This document shows positions 1 to 12,602 of a DNA stretch of 64,000 nt, piece after piece; the stretch's first letter is position 1; each line of letters begins with the position of its first letter. The notes under the pieces are model-generated. The model made no database searches, was not told the DNA's origin, and worked only from the letters and a program-made list of their open reading frames with translations. The stretch spans positions 124,001 to 188,000 of the forward strand of contig WION01000076.1 of the NCBI GenBank assembly GCA_015039365.1. Reading direction: 5' to 3'. The DNA is from Amanita rubescens. Its lineage: Eukaryota > Basidiomycota > Agaricomycetes > Agaricales > Amanitaceae. The translations under genes were made by a program, and so were the position numbers.

Positions 1-120
1 ACTGTCATTCAAAAAGATACGCCGATGACATAGGGAAAAAAAGATATCCCGCTTCATTCAATACACGTTGCGCTTGGACAAATCCACGTCAACTCACATC
101 AATAATACCCCCTAGGACGC

Positions 121-660
121 GAACCATTAGAGGGTAGTTGCACCTACAGGGAACGCATAATTGACTTGCCGACCCCAATATTCAATGGCCCATGTCATGA
201 GCTGCGGCTTCGATGTGCCTTTACCGTTATAACCCCCGGCCCGAACCCAAATTCCAGATCGGTAGTGATTACGTCGCAACATTCGGCAATTCACGATTCA
301 ATACGACAAGAGAATCTTGTTTTCAATCACTGGAATATGAACCTTTCACGTAACGCCGATTCATTGACTAAAGGAACCACCGAGGTCCTCGGGAATGAGG
401 CCTTGGATATTTGCGCTATAGAATATCATCCGCTTTTACGGCGAAACGTAAACTGCTGCAATGTACAGTCCTAGTCGAAGGAACAGCAACTGTCACTAGT
501 TCACTATTCCCCTCAGCACTGGTCAACATCCAGGTCGGCACCTACCTGTTCTGTGTTTTTGGATTGCCGGACCCAGTTCCCTGAAAAACGCATCCATCGA
601 GTTTATAGTACGTAAGAGGTTACCGATTACCGGTTCTGATCAAGTCTGTAACTAGCCCCG
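121..660 (-). pseudogene. Decayed GH30 glycosidase C-terminal relic (copy A)
   Basis: The minus strand carries a heavily mutated copy of the 3' part of the GH30 gene found at 4361-6636. The clearest match is the terminal beta-strand motif: AFPVGATTL here, followed by a stop, against TFPVGVTTLW in the better copy. Upstream, the stretch around 360-430 aligns at DNA level with the 'AITPKD..GPFGQRIGV' exon of the other copy, but reading frames are broken, and a CGA codon of the other copy is TGA here. Similarity fades above about 600. No continuous frame can be read, so this is a fossil. The two copies have the same orientation and lie about 4.2 kb apart, with a membrane-protein gene between them. 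Confidence 0.6.
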
Positions 661-2581
661 ATAAAGCAATGTTTTATTACACCAACACCGTATACGTTAC
701 CTTCGCCATTCCCAGAGCATAGCTTTAACCTTCACCCAAGTCACAACCAGATGACATCTGTGTTTGCTTCTGAACGAGTATATGGGCGTGCGCCTAACAT
801 CGGATTCTCCACGATGCAAGGAATAATGATGATTATTAGATGTCGCACATGGTCAATGACGCTAGTACCCAACAGGAGTGACAAGACTTTCCAATTCTGC
901 CGTGAATAAGCGTGTGTCGTCAGGATTCATAAGACCAACTAAAAGAACGACAGCGTAGCCTCTCGAACGCATTCACATTGAATCTTGACTAATAGTAACG
1001 TTCCCTCCTTACTCCTACGCGTACGAGGCAACTTTGAACTTGAAAGTACATTGATTTAAAATATGTTCAATTAAGGGCGAGGAGACCCAGAGTGTTCCGC
1101 GATCAACCCTGCTTGACGTGCTGGGTGCATCTTGAGCATGGTCCCGGAATTGGCATAGAACCGGGATGCGCCGTTACCCTTAATCAATGCCCAATCGACT
1201 ACGAGCGCACATCCGTTCTCGTGGGTGCTGTTTTCCCTTTCAATCTCCGTCTCGTTCCACGCTTTCAGCTATGCTCATCGAACGACGGCGGTATAGAGCC
1301 TATCAAGATCTTTTTGCTCAGTTCGAACTCTGTCAAGTTTCGCTGCGTCTTCCTTGGAAGAACGTGAGATGGTTTGGAGGGATAGAGCCGTATCAGAGTT
1401 GCTTCAGACGGCGGCCGCGGGTGATGGCCGGTTTTGTGGACGACTTACACGATGAAAGCGTTTTGAATTATATTTTGACCGTTACGGGATTTGGATACGA
1501 GTTCCTGATGCTGCTATATGCAGTTTTAGGACTGTTGGTGAGAAGAAAAACGCTGGCGACAGCGCTTGACGAAGAACAATTGAATCCGTTCTCGCCTGCC
1601 AGTGATCGTGGCTGTCCGGGAATCTTCTTAATAGGGGACCGAAGGCCGGAGCTGATGGTCCGAATAGCTGGAACATCTTGCGTTTGTTGGACTGTCGCCA
1701 TTTGCCCTTCTTTCACGGTTCCTTCTCCGCAGACCCCTCTGACACGAATCTTCCTTGCATTCTATGCTTCCAAATTTAGCAGCTACCGCGTGGAGCTTAC
1801 TCGTGCGCACTGCCACCTTTAGCTCACAGTGTATTCGTTCAGCAAGGGTCGACCCATTCTTTCCAGTCGAAATGGTGAAGGAGAAGCCCCTGGATATGGC
1901 CTTCATGGCTCACAGACCGCAATTGAAAGGGGTCACGCGGCGGGCCCAATTTCAGAGAAAAGAGTGTGGAGGTTTCTCGTTGATCTAGTAGGTTTTGGTG
2001 AGCTTCTCAGCCTCCTAGCAACTGAAACAAACCTATTGTGAGATTTCCTTGTCATCGTCGCTCTCGCGGTTTTTGTTGTTTTGGTTTATTTATTTCCAGG
2101 TCCGAATTGATGTAGACGCATTCCTTGCATGGAACCGAAAGATAAAGCAGGCAAGAACTTATGCAAGTGCTTCAAAAAATCGCGCGTGCAGACATCTTGG
2201 CAGTTTAATTCACCACCACTTAGAGTCACTCACACGCTACACATTTTTTCTATACGATGTTCACGATACGTTCCGCGCATTTGTGGCCTTTGAGTGATTG
2301 ACTTTAACGAGTTTCCAGTTGAAAGCTCAAGAGAAAAAAAGTTAATGGGCTCGGCGACCCTTTTTCAGAGCCTATTCCTGCGCCCTTGAATGCCCAGTTA
2401 CTACATCTAGGTGACGCATATACGTGGCAACAGAGAGTGTCGGAAGAGATGGAGACATGGACATCGTCGATAAATAGGGAAAGGAAAGTGAAACACGTTT
2501 GATAACTGCCCCAAAATACCGTGGATAGATAAGAGGCGCATTTGGTCAAAATAAAAACGATATGTAAAAAGTCCACGACAA
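661..2581. other. No supportable gene
   Basis: Several overlapping open frames lie on both strands, the longest about 210 codons on plus at 1187-1822. None shows a recognisable domain, and they overlap in several frames without a clear winner. The 5' part may contain further unrecognisable pieces of the GH30 relic. Confidence 0.4.
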
Positions 2582-3866
2582 TCAATAATACGCAGGTGGC
2601 GGCTCATCGGACAGCCCTTCTGCCCAATCAGATGAGAGCTGCATTTGCAACTGCTCCATTCGAGTGTTGATCTGACGTATCTGCTCCCGTATGGCGTCCA
2701 TCTCCGCTCCTTCTCTTCTCACTTCGCTTGACGACGATGGGACCGGGCCAGGCTCACTGCTCATCACAGATTGCCTTGACGCGAGGTTTTGCATCTCCTG
2801 TTGCGCAGTCTGGAGACGCTGATTGATCTCCATCTGGCGCACAGCACGGAGTTCATCTCTATTCTTCGGGCTATCTACATGCAGCGGCTGGCACTCTGGC
2901 GGAAAAGGCACAAGCGTCGCGGATTCATTTGCCAAGGGGCCTGGATTTGCATTATAAATAGAGTTTTGCCATGGCAGGTCATTATTGCTCGCCGTAACGG
3001 CATCACGGTTGCTCTGGTGTGGTGACCGATTGAAGGAGGCGGCAAGGACGAGCTCAACGGGCCCCCTTCGTTTCTGACCAAAACGCCGGAATTGGAGTAT
3101 GAGCACCGCGACTAACGTGATGAGACCAATGCCTCCGAAAATAGATCCGATAATGATCCCCAACCTGCCGTTGGACGATCCTGAGATCGAGCTATCTGGG
3201 ACATTAGTCCTAAGATAATTTATTAATTTTAAGAGTCAAAGGTGGATCAGGGGATGACGGGTGGACATACGTGTAAATAGCGTAGTCAAAGTTAATGTAT
3301 GTCACGGTGACTGGGACTGAGCATTCAGTCGAAATCATTAATACATGCTGAGAGTCGCTTAAGCCACTAGCATGAAACCCCACAGCATCGTATTGTATAG
3401 CAGGATAGCCCATCTTATTCTCTAGAGTAAAAGTGTTCGTATAATTGCCGTCGAGAAAAAAATCGCAACGTGTACCCGGGTAGCCATCATAGGACGGAAG
3501 GTTAGGAAGGATAAAGAATACCCAGATGGAAATGCCTGCAAAGACAGTGGATTGAGAAAGATGAGGAATAATGACCATTGAGAAATTCTCTAAGCGGTAA
3601 AAGAGATTGTAATGTTTCTGCATGTTTCTACTGCTTCTGAAGCCGTCCATGTTCTATCGAAGGCTAAGGATGTGTTCGGCAGGATGAAGCACGCAGCAGG
3701 ATTTTGAATGCAGGCCTCCGGACCAGGAGCTGACAACTGGCTGGTAGACCGGCTTTTTACCCGTTGTAAAGTCGCCATAGGTGTCGTCGATAGTGATGTT
3801 GACAAGGCGCGCCTGGCTCGAGCAGACAACGAGGAATAGAGAGAGTAGGGCTTGTCCGACCCACAT
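2582..3866 (-). pseudogene. Secreted single-pass membrane protein with one frameshift
   Basis: The start at 3866 opens a signal peptide (MWVGQALLSLFLVVCSSQA) followed by VNITIDDTYGD. This is the typical beginning of a large Agaricomycete family of secreted or anchored proteins of unknown function. Next comes the family's cysteine/tryptophan core (SLAFDRTW), an IWVFFIL strand and a lumenal segment. A 60-nt intron (3270-3211, GTATGT...TTAG) precedes a membrane helix near 3100-3160 (GIIIGSIFGGIGLITL). The cytoplasmic tail is about 160 residues, rich in Q, E and S, and ends at 2582. Two lesions are visible. One extra base near 3710-3720 shifts the frame between VSSW and EACIQN. The intron ending at TTTGCAG near 3541 would need a GC donor (ACC|GCTTAG) to restore TG-ISIWVF. 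It is either a young pseudogene or contains a sequence error. Function unknown. Confidence 0.62.
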
Positions 3867-4360
3867 ACGTATCTATCGTGATGGAAGTTCTCATAGTCAG
3901 GAGCGCTGTTCGCGGACGCTGCCACGCTGCCGCGACTCGCTCGGGTTCTGCGGGCATAGACATTAGAGTTTAGGTTTCAGATTTCAAGTATACTTACTGT
4001 ACCGTGCGATACCATTAACAGTACGTAAACCTTCAAATAGTCTTCAACAACTACAATATAATTGGCATCGGACGATAGATATTACACAGTTGCTTACCGG
4101 CTGCGACAAGGGCGACGATACTTTGCTGATGCTCCCAGGGAAAACCATACATCACGATCGACAGACACCTGGCTCGATAATAGTCAGTCAGAGACGAGAT
4201 ACGCATAAGAAATGATATAGTCACTTTCGCAGACCACTTTGAACGCTTCAGCCTCATGTGCTCAATCACGAATTGCAATCTATTCTTCGCGTAGTACCGC
4301 GAAACAATTCAGAGGAATTTGTACATCACTCCTTCGTCTATCGGCATCTCTTCCAAGAGC
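3867..4360. other. Intergenic, no gene seen
   Basis: This is the 5' flank of the membrane-protein gene and the 3' flank of the GH30 gene. I see no conserved motif in it. Confidence 0.4.
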
Positions 4361-6636
4361 TTATGGTGCAAACCACCAGAGGGTAGTCACTCCGACGGGG
4401 AACGTATAAGTCGCCTGCAGGCCACGAAATTCGATAGTCGCAGTCACCGGTTCTGTAAGCCATACACCGTCGATGTTATCATTCCCTGGCATTTCCGCTT
4501 AGCGGACAGGAAGAATGGAATTGGTCAGCAACTTACAATTCAGCACAACGATGGAATATTGTTTCCAGCTCTCAGGGTTTACCCTGTTCACAACATAGGC
4601 GCCGACATTCAGGGCCCAGCTCAAAGACCCGCCAACCGTGACGCCGATTCGTTGGCCGAAAGGACCATCAGGATCCTTGGGGGTGATGGCCTTGGATGCT
4701 TGCGCCATGGACCAAACTATGCCGAGGTCATGATCAGCCTGGAACGATGCAACTATCAAATGGCTGCAACGTACATTCTTGGTTGAGTATATAGTGCCCC
4801 TCGCTATATACCGTCACTACTGGTCGACATCCGCCTCTACAGCTGTTTGTTCCGGGGAGCATCGGATGACCAGATTCATCCAGCGCCAAGTTCCACATGA
4901 GAGCCTGATAGACATGTCAACTAGGGTTTTCAGCGAGTAAAGGTGTCCTTACCGTCCGTGCCCAGTTCTGCAAGCTCCCAATAAAACTATCATGACATGA
5001 CATCGTTACAAACAGCCTAGTGTTCAGCTATGACCTTACATGTTGTTCATGTACCACTATGCGCGCGTCAGTTGGAGTTAGCATAACACAAAAAGGCTAT
5101 AATGTGCCTTTATATCGCTCCACCAATCAGAACCGTAAGTGCCGGTGCATTCGGTAAAGTATACCTCCTACGACTGTATCAGCAAATGATCACACTTGAC
5201 TAAATTGACGACCTTGTTCGGGTAAGCATTGTAGAAACTTTGCTGCTTTGGAGGACAGAGCCAGCATAACAATGGAACGCAGCGCCCGCAAATGCATCGG
5301 GGCGCGTATTGCATCTAACGAAAGGTTGCCATGTGACGGGCTCTCACAGTCAAGAACTTTGTACATACCACCTGCACAGGATAAGTAACGGCGTCATTCC
5401 AGTTATGCTAAGCCACGTGTCAGCAAGAAATGACGCTAGCAATAAACCTTGGAGCTTAATGTCATACTTCGTAAGCAACGATCTTGACGCTCGCTAGCCC
5501 ATTGTTGTTCAACAGTGACCTTAATGCATTTCCTAGCAGAGCTTCGACATTCGGTGAGATTGTACATGTTGGATAAGTCGGGTTACTATTCTGTGGCTCG
5601 TTCTACGATGATGAATACGGTTAGCAGTTTCGCTGTCACGCAACAGGCCTCTCGCCTGTATGCTTATCGCGTAGATAGGGATGCCTTTACTTTGAAATCC
5701 TGGACAGTCTTCAAAAGGTACGTCGGATCTTCATCGATTCTTGAGATATAATCAAGGGTGAACGTTGAACTGTGGCTAAACTTACAAACACTGTAGTACT
5801 GCGACAATAAATTGCCGCCGTTCATCGTTCCACCATCCTTCATCCATCCAGGCTTCAATCAAATGATCAGGAATGAGGTTGCCGCAAGGACAGAGGGACG
5901 ACGTACTGGAGACCATGGGAGTATATGGACCTTTATCCGGCTATTTATGGATAATATGTCCGAGAGAACGCTGAAGAGGTACGGAGGTGCATTATCAATA
6001 TTGAAGCGGGTAAAAGATATATCGCCAGCAACGTCGTCCAAGCTATACACTGATTCAATGCTCAACAATAGATAACCTGTTAGCTCAACGAAATCAACCG
6101 ACGGTTTTCAGAAAAGTCCGATGCGCCTATTGCTACTCGGATGTAGCTGAGACCCGCAGAGTTGGCAGCGTAAGTGGTGTTGAACATGTAATTCAAAAGG
6201 GTCCAATAATTACTCCCATTCATGTCCTTCCTAGATTGTTTAGGGAAGTCAACGATATCGATTAAAGCGCGTACTTTCAGATTGTTGAGTGTCCAGGCAG
6301 AAGAATCAGCTGAAATCAAAGTTGAGGAAAAACTCTCAGCACATGGTGAACAGGCTCGCTTAGAGACGCTCCCATTCCGTCTATTTGTTGGTACAGCGTG
6401 GTCTCATTGACGGTAATATCAGCGCTCGCTGGTGGACCAGGTGTGCCGAAAGTGATAGGCGACGACACGGGCACCGGCGTAAACTGTTTAGACTGGTCCC
6501 ACGTCGTTTGCCACTACCATGAATGTTTAGACAAAAGATAAGAAAGAAATACAGTACTCACTACATCCCAGATCTCCTGCGAAATCGACACCTGCAAGAA
6601 TGTCAAAGACGTAAAAAGAAGACGAAGAAAACACAT
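4361..6636 (-). pseudogene. GH30 glycosidase (endo-beta-1,6-glucanase/galactanase-like), probably inactive
   Basis: GH30 enzymes are secreted retaining glycosidases; fungal relatives cut beta-1,6-glucan or galactan. From 6636 the minus strand encodes a signal peptide (MCFLRLLFTSLTFLQVSIS), and after an intron DQSKQFTPV. The domain then follows exon by exon: GMGASL|TDSSAWTLNNLK, NYWTLLNYMFNTTYAANSAG, KVHILPWSP, GGTMNGGNLLSQYY, the acid/base region NEPQNSNPTYP (about 5594), HNWNDAVTYPVQ, FHCYAGSV, the nucleophile region EVYFTECTGTYGSDWWS (about 5150), MWNLALDE, FGQRIGVTVGGSL and finally FPVGVTTLWWFAP with a stop at 4361. Both catalytic glutamates remain. One base is missing near 5670 (KVK/GIPIYAIS) and a shift lies near 5240 (SK/FYNAYPNK). 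Two introns appear to use GC donors (GCGAGC, GCGAGA). I infer a recent pseudogene, unless these are sequencing errors. Confidence 0.8.
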
Positions 6637-8805
6637 TGCAGCTCTTGTCCCTTCAAACGGGCCTTTTTGACCGCGTCGCTATGCACAATTCCTGAAATGA
6701 CAGACTTGCTCAGGAGCACCACGTGAAAACACTTAAAGAAGCGTCATGCGATCCGTTCATGGGCATCTTTGAAGGCGAATTCTCCTCTGAAGGTAAACTG
6801 GTGGTCACTGGATCTCCTGGAATATGACCTGTATGGTCGCTCGACGCTGCCATGTTGTCATACCATTCTGATCGACCTCTGCATATAGTCAGCCCTGTGC
6901 TTATCGAACATTTGGGGAATGGATCGTCGTACCTCCCGTTTAGAGCCCACTGATACGGGAGACGTGGGGATGGAGACGACAGAGCATATACTTATGCGTT
7001 CCGGGAAAGAAAAGAACGCGAGCCGGTCCAACCTGGGCACCGGGTTCAATAAGCTCAGTGGCGAGTTACGCTGACCGAGCGGAATAGGAAACAGGACCCT
7101 GCCAATGACGTCACAGGACATCACTAGTCGAACACGGCTCCTCATCAGGTCGGCAACGCGACAAACCGTGACTCCATTGTACCCAGATCCTACCGACAGA
7201 CAACGTTGAGCCGCTACGCTTTCCCAAGTTCACGCTGTGAATAGGAGAGGCCTGACTTCTACTCCTAGTGCCAGTTACCAGTCTGCGTTCTACTTCGCCC
7301 ATGTGGAAACGCCGCGCCAGATCCATATCCAGAGCAGTTGCCGGAGCCAGGACCCCAAATGGAAACAGAACTTTAACAATGAAGGGGTGTCGTCCGCAGC
7401 CTTCCCCACGTCATTGTCAATACGTCCGAGCCAGAGTTTTTCCAGACCTGGCAGAGAAAAGGGGTTTCAACCGCAGCATTAGTCGAACGAGCATGACCGT
7501 ACGTACAATAATAACCAGTAGTTCCCTGAACGCCCTGACATCGCGCCGAAGCTTTCAATAGGAATATCGGTTGGATCCTCGCTGCAAGAAGTACAAGCAT
7601 TTCTATGATTTTCATCAATCGGAAACCCAGACATCTTTACAGGTAAGCGAATAGTACTCACCCGCCAGACAGTACCTAATTTTATCGTGCCAAATCCGAC
7701 GAGATGAGACCTCCCACTAACAGCTGCCCGTACTATGTAGGTTTTCGCGGCCCCGTGTTCAGAAGGACTATGGTAGGCTCATGGCCACTGACAAGGTCCG
7801 AACCCCGTCAACGCTACTTGACGTGATGCGAAAATCACCCATCAAAGGCGGCATATGGAGAGGTTGTAGGATATGAATTGTCGCCATACCAAATTGGAGC
7901 CGACTTAATTTCACAGGGCCAAGGGTCGTCAAGGGGCCTCTGGGCTAGGGTCCAGGTCGCTTCTGAAAAGAGTCAAGACCGAACGTCTGTATGGCAACAA
8001 ACCCACCTTGACACCCCTTGAAAATTACCGACGCGAGCATCGTGGTCTTCGGCGCGTGTTCGTGACGCGTGACGTAACTACGACTCTGAGGTTCGTTCAC
8101 TGCGCCTCTTTGCCTGGAGGCCTGAGGAGCTGCGGACATGCGGACAACGGCTACTCGGCAAAGTCGGACTCGCCTTGCCCAATCTAAAAAAAAACCCGAA
8201 TAGAATCCAACTCTATTACTATTCCTGGATAAATTAACACATGGAGTCTCCGTTACTCGCCTCCCCGAGTGCAACTTTAATTAGTGATTAATTTAACTCT
8301 CGCACATGGCACATGGCACCCGGAACAGTCGTCCGAGCACAACCATTTTACTTACAATAAGCTTTTTCCGACCGCGTGGTACGCATACGCATCCCGGGCC
8401 GTCACCAGCACTGCTCGAACCAAGCATAATATCTAAACTCTAAAAAAAACAACACAAACGCTATATATACACAACATAAAAAAACACCCAAAAAAACCAA
8501 ACCATGGACGTGTATAACCACATAGTAAAATGCCATGCGCCCACGGAAAAAAAAGAGAGCAAGAACGTAATATACTACAAATGTAATGCTACAATTTTGA
8601 AACATCATGGTCAGATATATATATAAAGCATCCTTCTGCGAAAGAGAGGTAAAAAGACAACAAAGTCAGGGGGGTCATAGATAGGAAGGAGGGGAGCGTG
8701 TGTACCGCGATGATGATGATGATAAGATGAGGGTGATAGTGATCTAAAGGGGTGATTGTGTGTTTAGATGGATGAGTTGAATGAATGGAGGGGGGTAGGG
8801 GTCCA
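6637..8805. other. No confident gene; scattered coding-like fragments on minus
   Basis: The segment holds the GH30 promoter side and the 3' flank of the HMG gene. Around 7600-7650 the minus strand reads SGFPIDENHRNA, resembling SGLSIDENHGAI in the uncharacterised family gene near 14500, so a decayed member of that family may lie at about 6850-7660. Around 6730-6850 a minus frame (GDPVTTSLPSEENSPSKMP) looks coding-like but is isolated. 8640-8800 is simple, GATGAT-rich sequence, probably 3' untranslated sequence of the next gene. Confidence 0.35.
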
Positions 8806-10119
8806 TCAACCATAAGTCCTCTCCCAATCACCATAAAACCTCAAACTGGCGTACGAAGGGTCGTGATCTTCGCTCGCGGACATACCACCTGCCCAATCCG
8901 CCAAGCTCGAAAACGACGAAGGCGGCTGGGGTTCGCGCGGATAAATGATGGGCGGCGCGGTGGGTACGACCGGATCCACGACAACCACATCGCGCTTATC
9001 GTTCAAGAAGGGATCTTGGACGACTGCAAGGTAACCACCCGAAGTCTTGGTCCAATCGACGGCTGCGCTCCCATCTGTAGTGGGAGATTCTATCGCAGGA
9101 ACGTGGAATCGCTGAGGAAAAAGGTCAACGCCTCGCGCCGTGTGCACCTCGCGATAAAAAACACGTACCGGAACGTGGTCCCCATCAAACGATGCATAGC
9201 CCATATCGGTGGTATCCGCATTGAAACCGCTGATATGGGGTGACCACCACGAGTCCGGGTGGTCCTCTGGTTCTTGCTCGTTTTTGTCCGCTGAGCGAGA
9301 CCGCTTGTACCAGTGCGTAAGTGGGATTTTGCTGGTAAACTCTTCAGTTGTCGATGTCGTCGGACTATTTGAGCCGCGAGAGCTATCAGCGTCATCCGTA
9401 CGCGTGTCGGTCGTTCTTCTCCTTCGATCTTCCCACTCGTCAATCGCAATCTCCAACTCGCGCCCGGTCTTGCCGTCCCCCAACAACTCTGCGATCTTCG
9501 CTAACCGCTCTTCCTCCTCTGCCGGTGACCGTTCCTTAACCTTGACCTTGCCTTTACCCCTCTCTCTCGTTCTACTACTACTCCTCGTCTGCTTCTCCTC
9601 ATCTGCTCCCTCTTTCTGTTCCTTCACCCTCGTTGGTACACGCCTCCGCGGTGACGACGGAAGAAGCCGCCGTTGCCGAAGCGTCCTTTATCCTAAACTT
9701 TGCAGAAACGGCATTCGCACCGGGTCTAAACCTCCAATCGGGATACTTTCTTCGATGTTCTGCCTGAGCAGCGAGAGCCTCTTTCTCCCACCTTTCTCTC
9801 TCTTCTCTAGGAAGCGCCCTCCAACACTTGCCTTGGTTCGATCAGCACAGAAACGAAAAGAGAACAAGGGGAGTTTCTCACCGATGATTTTAGACAATGT
9901 GCTATGGTTCCCTTCTACATTTCCGGGAACTCGTTGACTTTTTATAAATGAAGAGCGAAAGAGAATAAAAGCATTTGGAGGACGAGGAATATATGACGCG
10001 TCGCGTTTCTTTGCATGAGATGCGCGTGGTGTAGGAGGCATTGAGGGTAAGTCTGGAGTTTGAGAGTCGGCGAGGATAGGCGGGTGCACGTGTGGTTCGT
10101 GTCCGCGGACGGGAGGCAT
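8806..10119 (-). CDS. HMG-box transcription factor 1 (one apparent frameshift)
   Basis: This is a sequence-specific DNA-binding regulator of the fungal STE11/ROX1/mating-type HMG type, acting in the nucleus. The conserved ATG at 10119 is preferred over an upstream GTG. Exon 1 ends at 9882 and carries the first half of the HMG box (YIPRPPNAFILFRSSFIKSQ...HSTLSKIIG). A 50-nt intron (9881-9832) interrupts the box at the same place as in the paralogue at 30379. Exon 2 resumes with KCWRALPREER...HRRKYPDWRFRP. A basic/acidic linker and a long C-terminal region of about 270 residues follow, ending DWERTYG. The frame that reads through RFRPGANAVSAKF stops, while the downstream coding frame is offset by one base near 9660-9700. 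No plausible intron reconciles them, so a one-base lesion or sequence error is likely. The partner genes are not known. Confidence 0.78.
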
Positions 10120-10277
10120 GGTCGCAGGGAGGATGGGTGAGATGGGCGTTGCACACAATAAGCTCACTTTGGAAACATTATCCCACGATATCCAAATCAG
10201 GACGTGCCTTTATTCGTCTCGTGATGTCATCCCACGTGTACGGCAATCTCCGATGTTATTGTTATTTATAATTATAA

Positions 10278-12015
10278 TCATACACAGTACGTTCCTTCAA
10301 AATCACCTTTCGCCGCTAATAAACCTTGTAGAAACCCATGTTCATACTCCCAATAATTTCCTCCGTGAGTTCTTGATTTTTCATATGCCCTCGCAGCACC
10401 ATATCCAACCTCAGATACACTCCCACAATGTACCCCGCTCGAGAAAAAGTGATAGGCATCATCCCACCCATCAGAAAACCCAGCCGCGAATCGCTCATGT
10501 TCATATCGACCCGGATACTGGGACCAATAAGCAATATGCCCATCTGGTCGAACAATAATGAATCCCATCGATAACGGTCACAAATTCCGGCATACCCACC
10601 ATGCGCCTGTCGACTTATTACTTCTTTTACGTCTTCTCTCCGCCTCTCATCTCCGCACGGCCATTTACTAGCTGTCATACCCACCTTGGGTGGGAACACC
10701 TCTGCTTCCACCGCATCAATCAAGCACCACCCAGCATCCGGCCTGTGCTCCTTCTTGTACGTCCAGAAATACCACCCCGCGCAATACCGCTCATACAACT
10801 CCAGTTGCGCAGACACGTAATTCTTCACCTCGTCCTCCTCTCCCATAAGCGACCCCGGGTTTAGCGCCGCCGACCACTCCCCAACTACCAACCCTCCGTG
10901 CACTCGTCCGAGCTTCTCGGCCACACGTGCAAACACATCCGGCATCCGGTCTCTCAGCGCCCGCGCATGCTCATTCGCGCTCGTGTGAATGTCTGAAGCC
11001 GTAAAACACCGATAGAGATGATGATCCAGCGCAACAAGCCCCGAAACACGTCTCGAATCGAACAACGAATTCATATACGACGCGTACGAGTCTATTCTCC
11101 AACAGTCTCCGACGTAAATCGGGATGTTTCCATCAATATGACGCAATTCTTTAATAGTGGCCGTGTACCACTTTTTTAATTCGTCATCCGATGTCGGTCT
11201 AGGTTCGTTCAGAAGCTCGATTCCAATCACGTTGGGCAAAGGCGGATTGTGTGAATTCGCAAACCTGGCCAGATTCGCAGCGAGCGAACACAAAATTTGC
11301 GTTGTATGCGTCCGACAATGACGATTCGAAAAGAACTTGGGCTCATTCGACGTCCCAGAATGAGCGTCTGGGTTCTGCTTCCCAGGTGCAGCGTGCAAAT
11401 CTTGCGACATGAGTCCAAAAATTTTGACTATACGTCCAACTGACGCACCGATCAAAACGCCCATTCCATGCCGATACGCAGTCTCAATCGCCCGCGTTAC
11501 CCTCGACCACGCACCACCAAACACGTCGCTATACCCTTGAAAATCCGTTCCCGTGAGAACAGACGAATCCACTCCACACAAGTGATAAAACCCGATCTTC
11601 CTAAATCATCATCCCCATCACAAAAAAAAAAAACATCCTCGCCACTCACCGGAATACGAACAGAATTAAACCCTCTTTCTCTTAACCACTTCCAATCCTC
11701 TTCCTCGATCCACGTATCCCAATGCCCCTCCAACACCTCTTTCGCATTCATCCCCTTCGCAATATCTAAATCACTCTGTCGGGGAGATTCGGCATACCGA
11801 AACGTATCCTCGCAGATCCACCGTTCTTGAACGAACCACGAACCGAGGTTGACTCCTCGCTGTTTACGGTACCTGTATATCTCTTGTTCCCCTCTGACAG
11901 GGGCTAAAGGCTGAGTGTCCGAAGCGGCTTGGAGCTCGTTGAACCCCAGGTGAGAAGTGAAAAATGGGTTCATCGATTTGCCTAGTTTCTCTTTCAGTTT
12001 TTGGAATGGTGCCAT
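10278..12015 (-). CDS. GH5 exo-beta-1,3-glucanase-like protein
   Basis: GH5_9-type enzymes hydrolyse or remodel beta-1,3-glucan of the fungal wall. Three exons splice cleanly: 12015-11650, 11596-10600 and 10543-10278, a total of 542 codons plus stop. Visible motifs in order: RGVNLGSWFVQERWICEDTF, FNSVRIP|IGFYHLCGVD, the acid/base site in IELLNEPRP, DHHLYRCF, the nucleophile in VVGEWSAALNPGS and CAGWYFWTYKKE. The C-terminal extension of about 100 residues (AYWSQYPGRYEHERFAAGF ... NYWEYEHGFLQGL) is joined by an intron with donor GTGGGT; it is characteristic of intracellular or non-secreted basidiomycete members. No signal peptide is seen, and the start begins MAPFQKLKEKLGKS. All key residues are present. 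This is one of the few undamaged accessory genes here. Confidence 0.88.
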
Positions 12016-12602
12016 GATGATGGTGAGAGTGAGACACGCGTGTGATACTTATATCGGGAACTACACCGTGTGTTGATGTGGATGGTGTTGTTGACGATCG
12101 CGTCGTCACGCAGCCCTCTTACTACGGATATCCGGACGTCTGCGAATAATTAAATGTATTCGTTGAGAGCCTCGCATATATAAACGTTTAGTGCATCGTA
12201 AAGTGTACAAGGTAGAAGCGCAAAAAATGGTGAACAATCCTCTATGCTGGAATCATTGCATTGTTTTACCGCTGTTCAAAGCTACGCGGATTCCAAAAAC
12301 CTAGCTTTCTATTTCGAGAAAAAGAGTTTCGGTTCACAGGTTTATCTCCTTTGGACCCTTACGCTATCAACGCCCAGTGGTGCGTCATCATCGAAGTGAG
12401 TCGTCTCGTATTGCTCAGCGATTTCGTTGGGTTTCATTGTTTTACAAAAGGGTTGTAAAGTCCCATCACTGCCTTCCTTGGCAGCCGCATCGCGCCATTC
12501 ATAATATTCATGTACGGTTGCCACCGATGATGGGAATTATAATTTCCATTTTAGGCTTGTCTTTGATTGATCACTTATGTAACAGAATCGCACTTGGCCA
12601 AC
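12016..12602. other. Intergenic region between GH5 and F-box copy A
   Basis: This divergent spacer contains the GH5 upstream region and the first copy of a repeat described separately at 12205-12333. I see no gene. Confidence 0.5.
12205..12333 (+). repeat. Direct repeat, left copy
   Basis: It begins GTACAAGGTAGAAGCG and ends with a nearly invariant block containing CCTAGCTTTCTATTTCGAGA. It is closely matched by 14147-14303. The two copies lie in direct orientation on either side of F-box copy A. The right copy carries a small internal insertion or divergence. Confidence 0.75.

Noticed and set aside
1187..1822. 211-codon plus-strand frame
   Set aside because: No start context, domain or splice support, and competing frames of similar quality on both strands.
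9209..9937. 242-codon plus-strand frame
   Set aside because: It is a shadow of the HMG factor 1 C-terminal exon on minus; Ser/Leu-rich as expected for an antisense frame.
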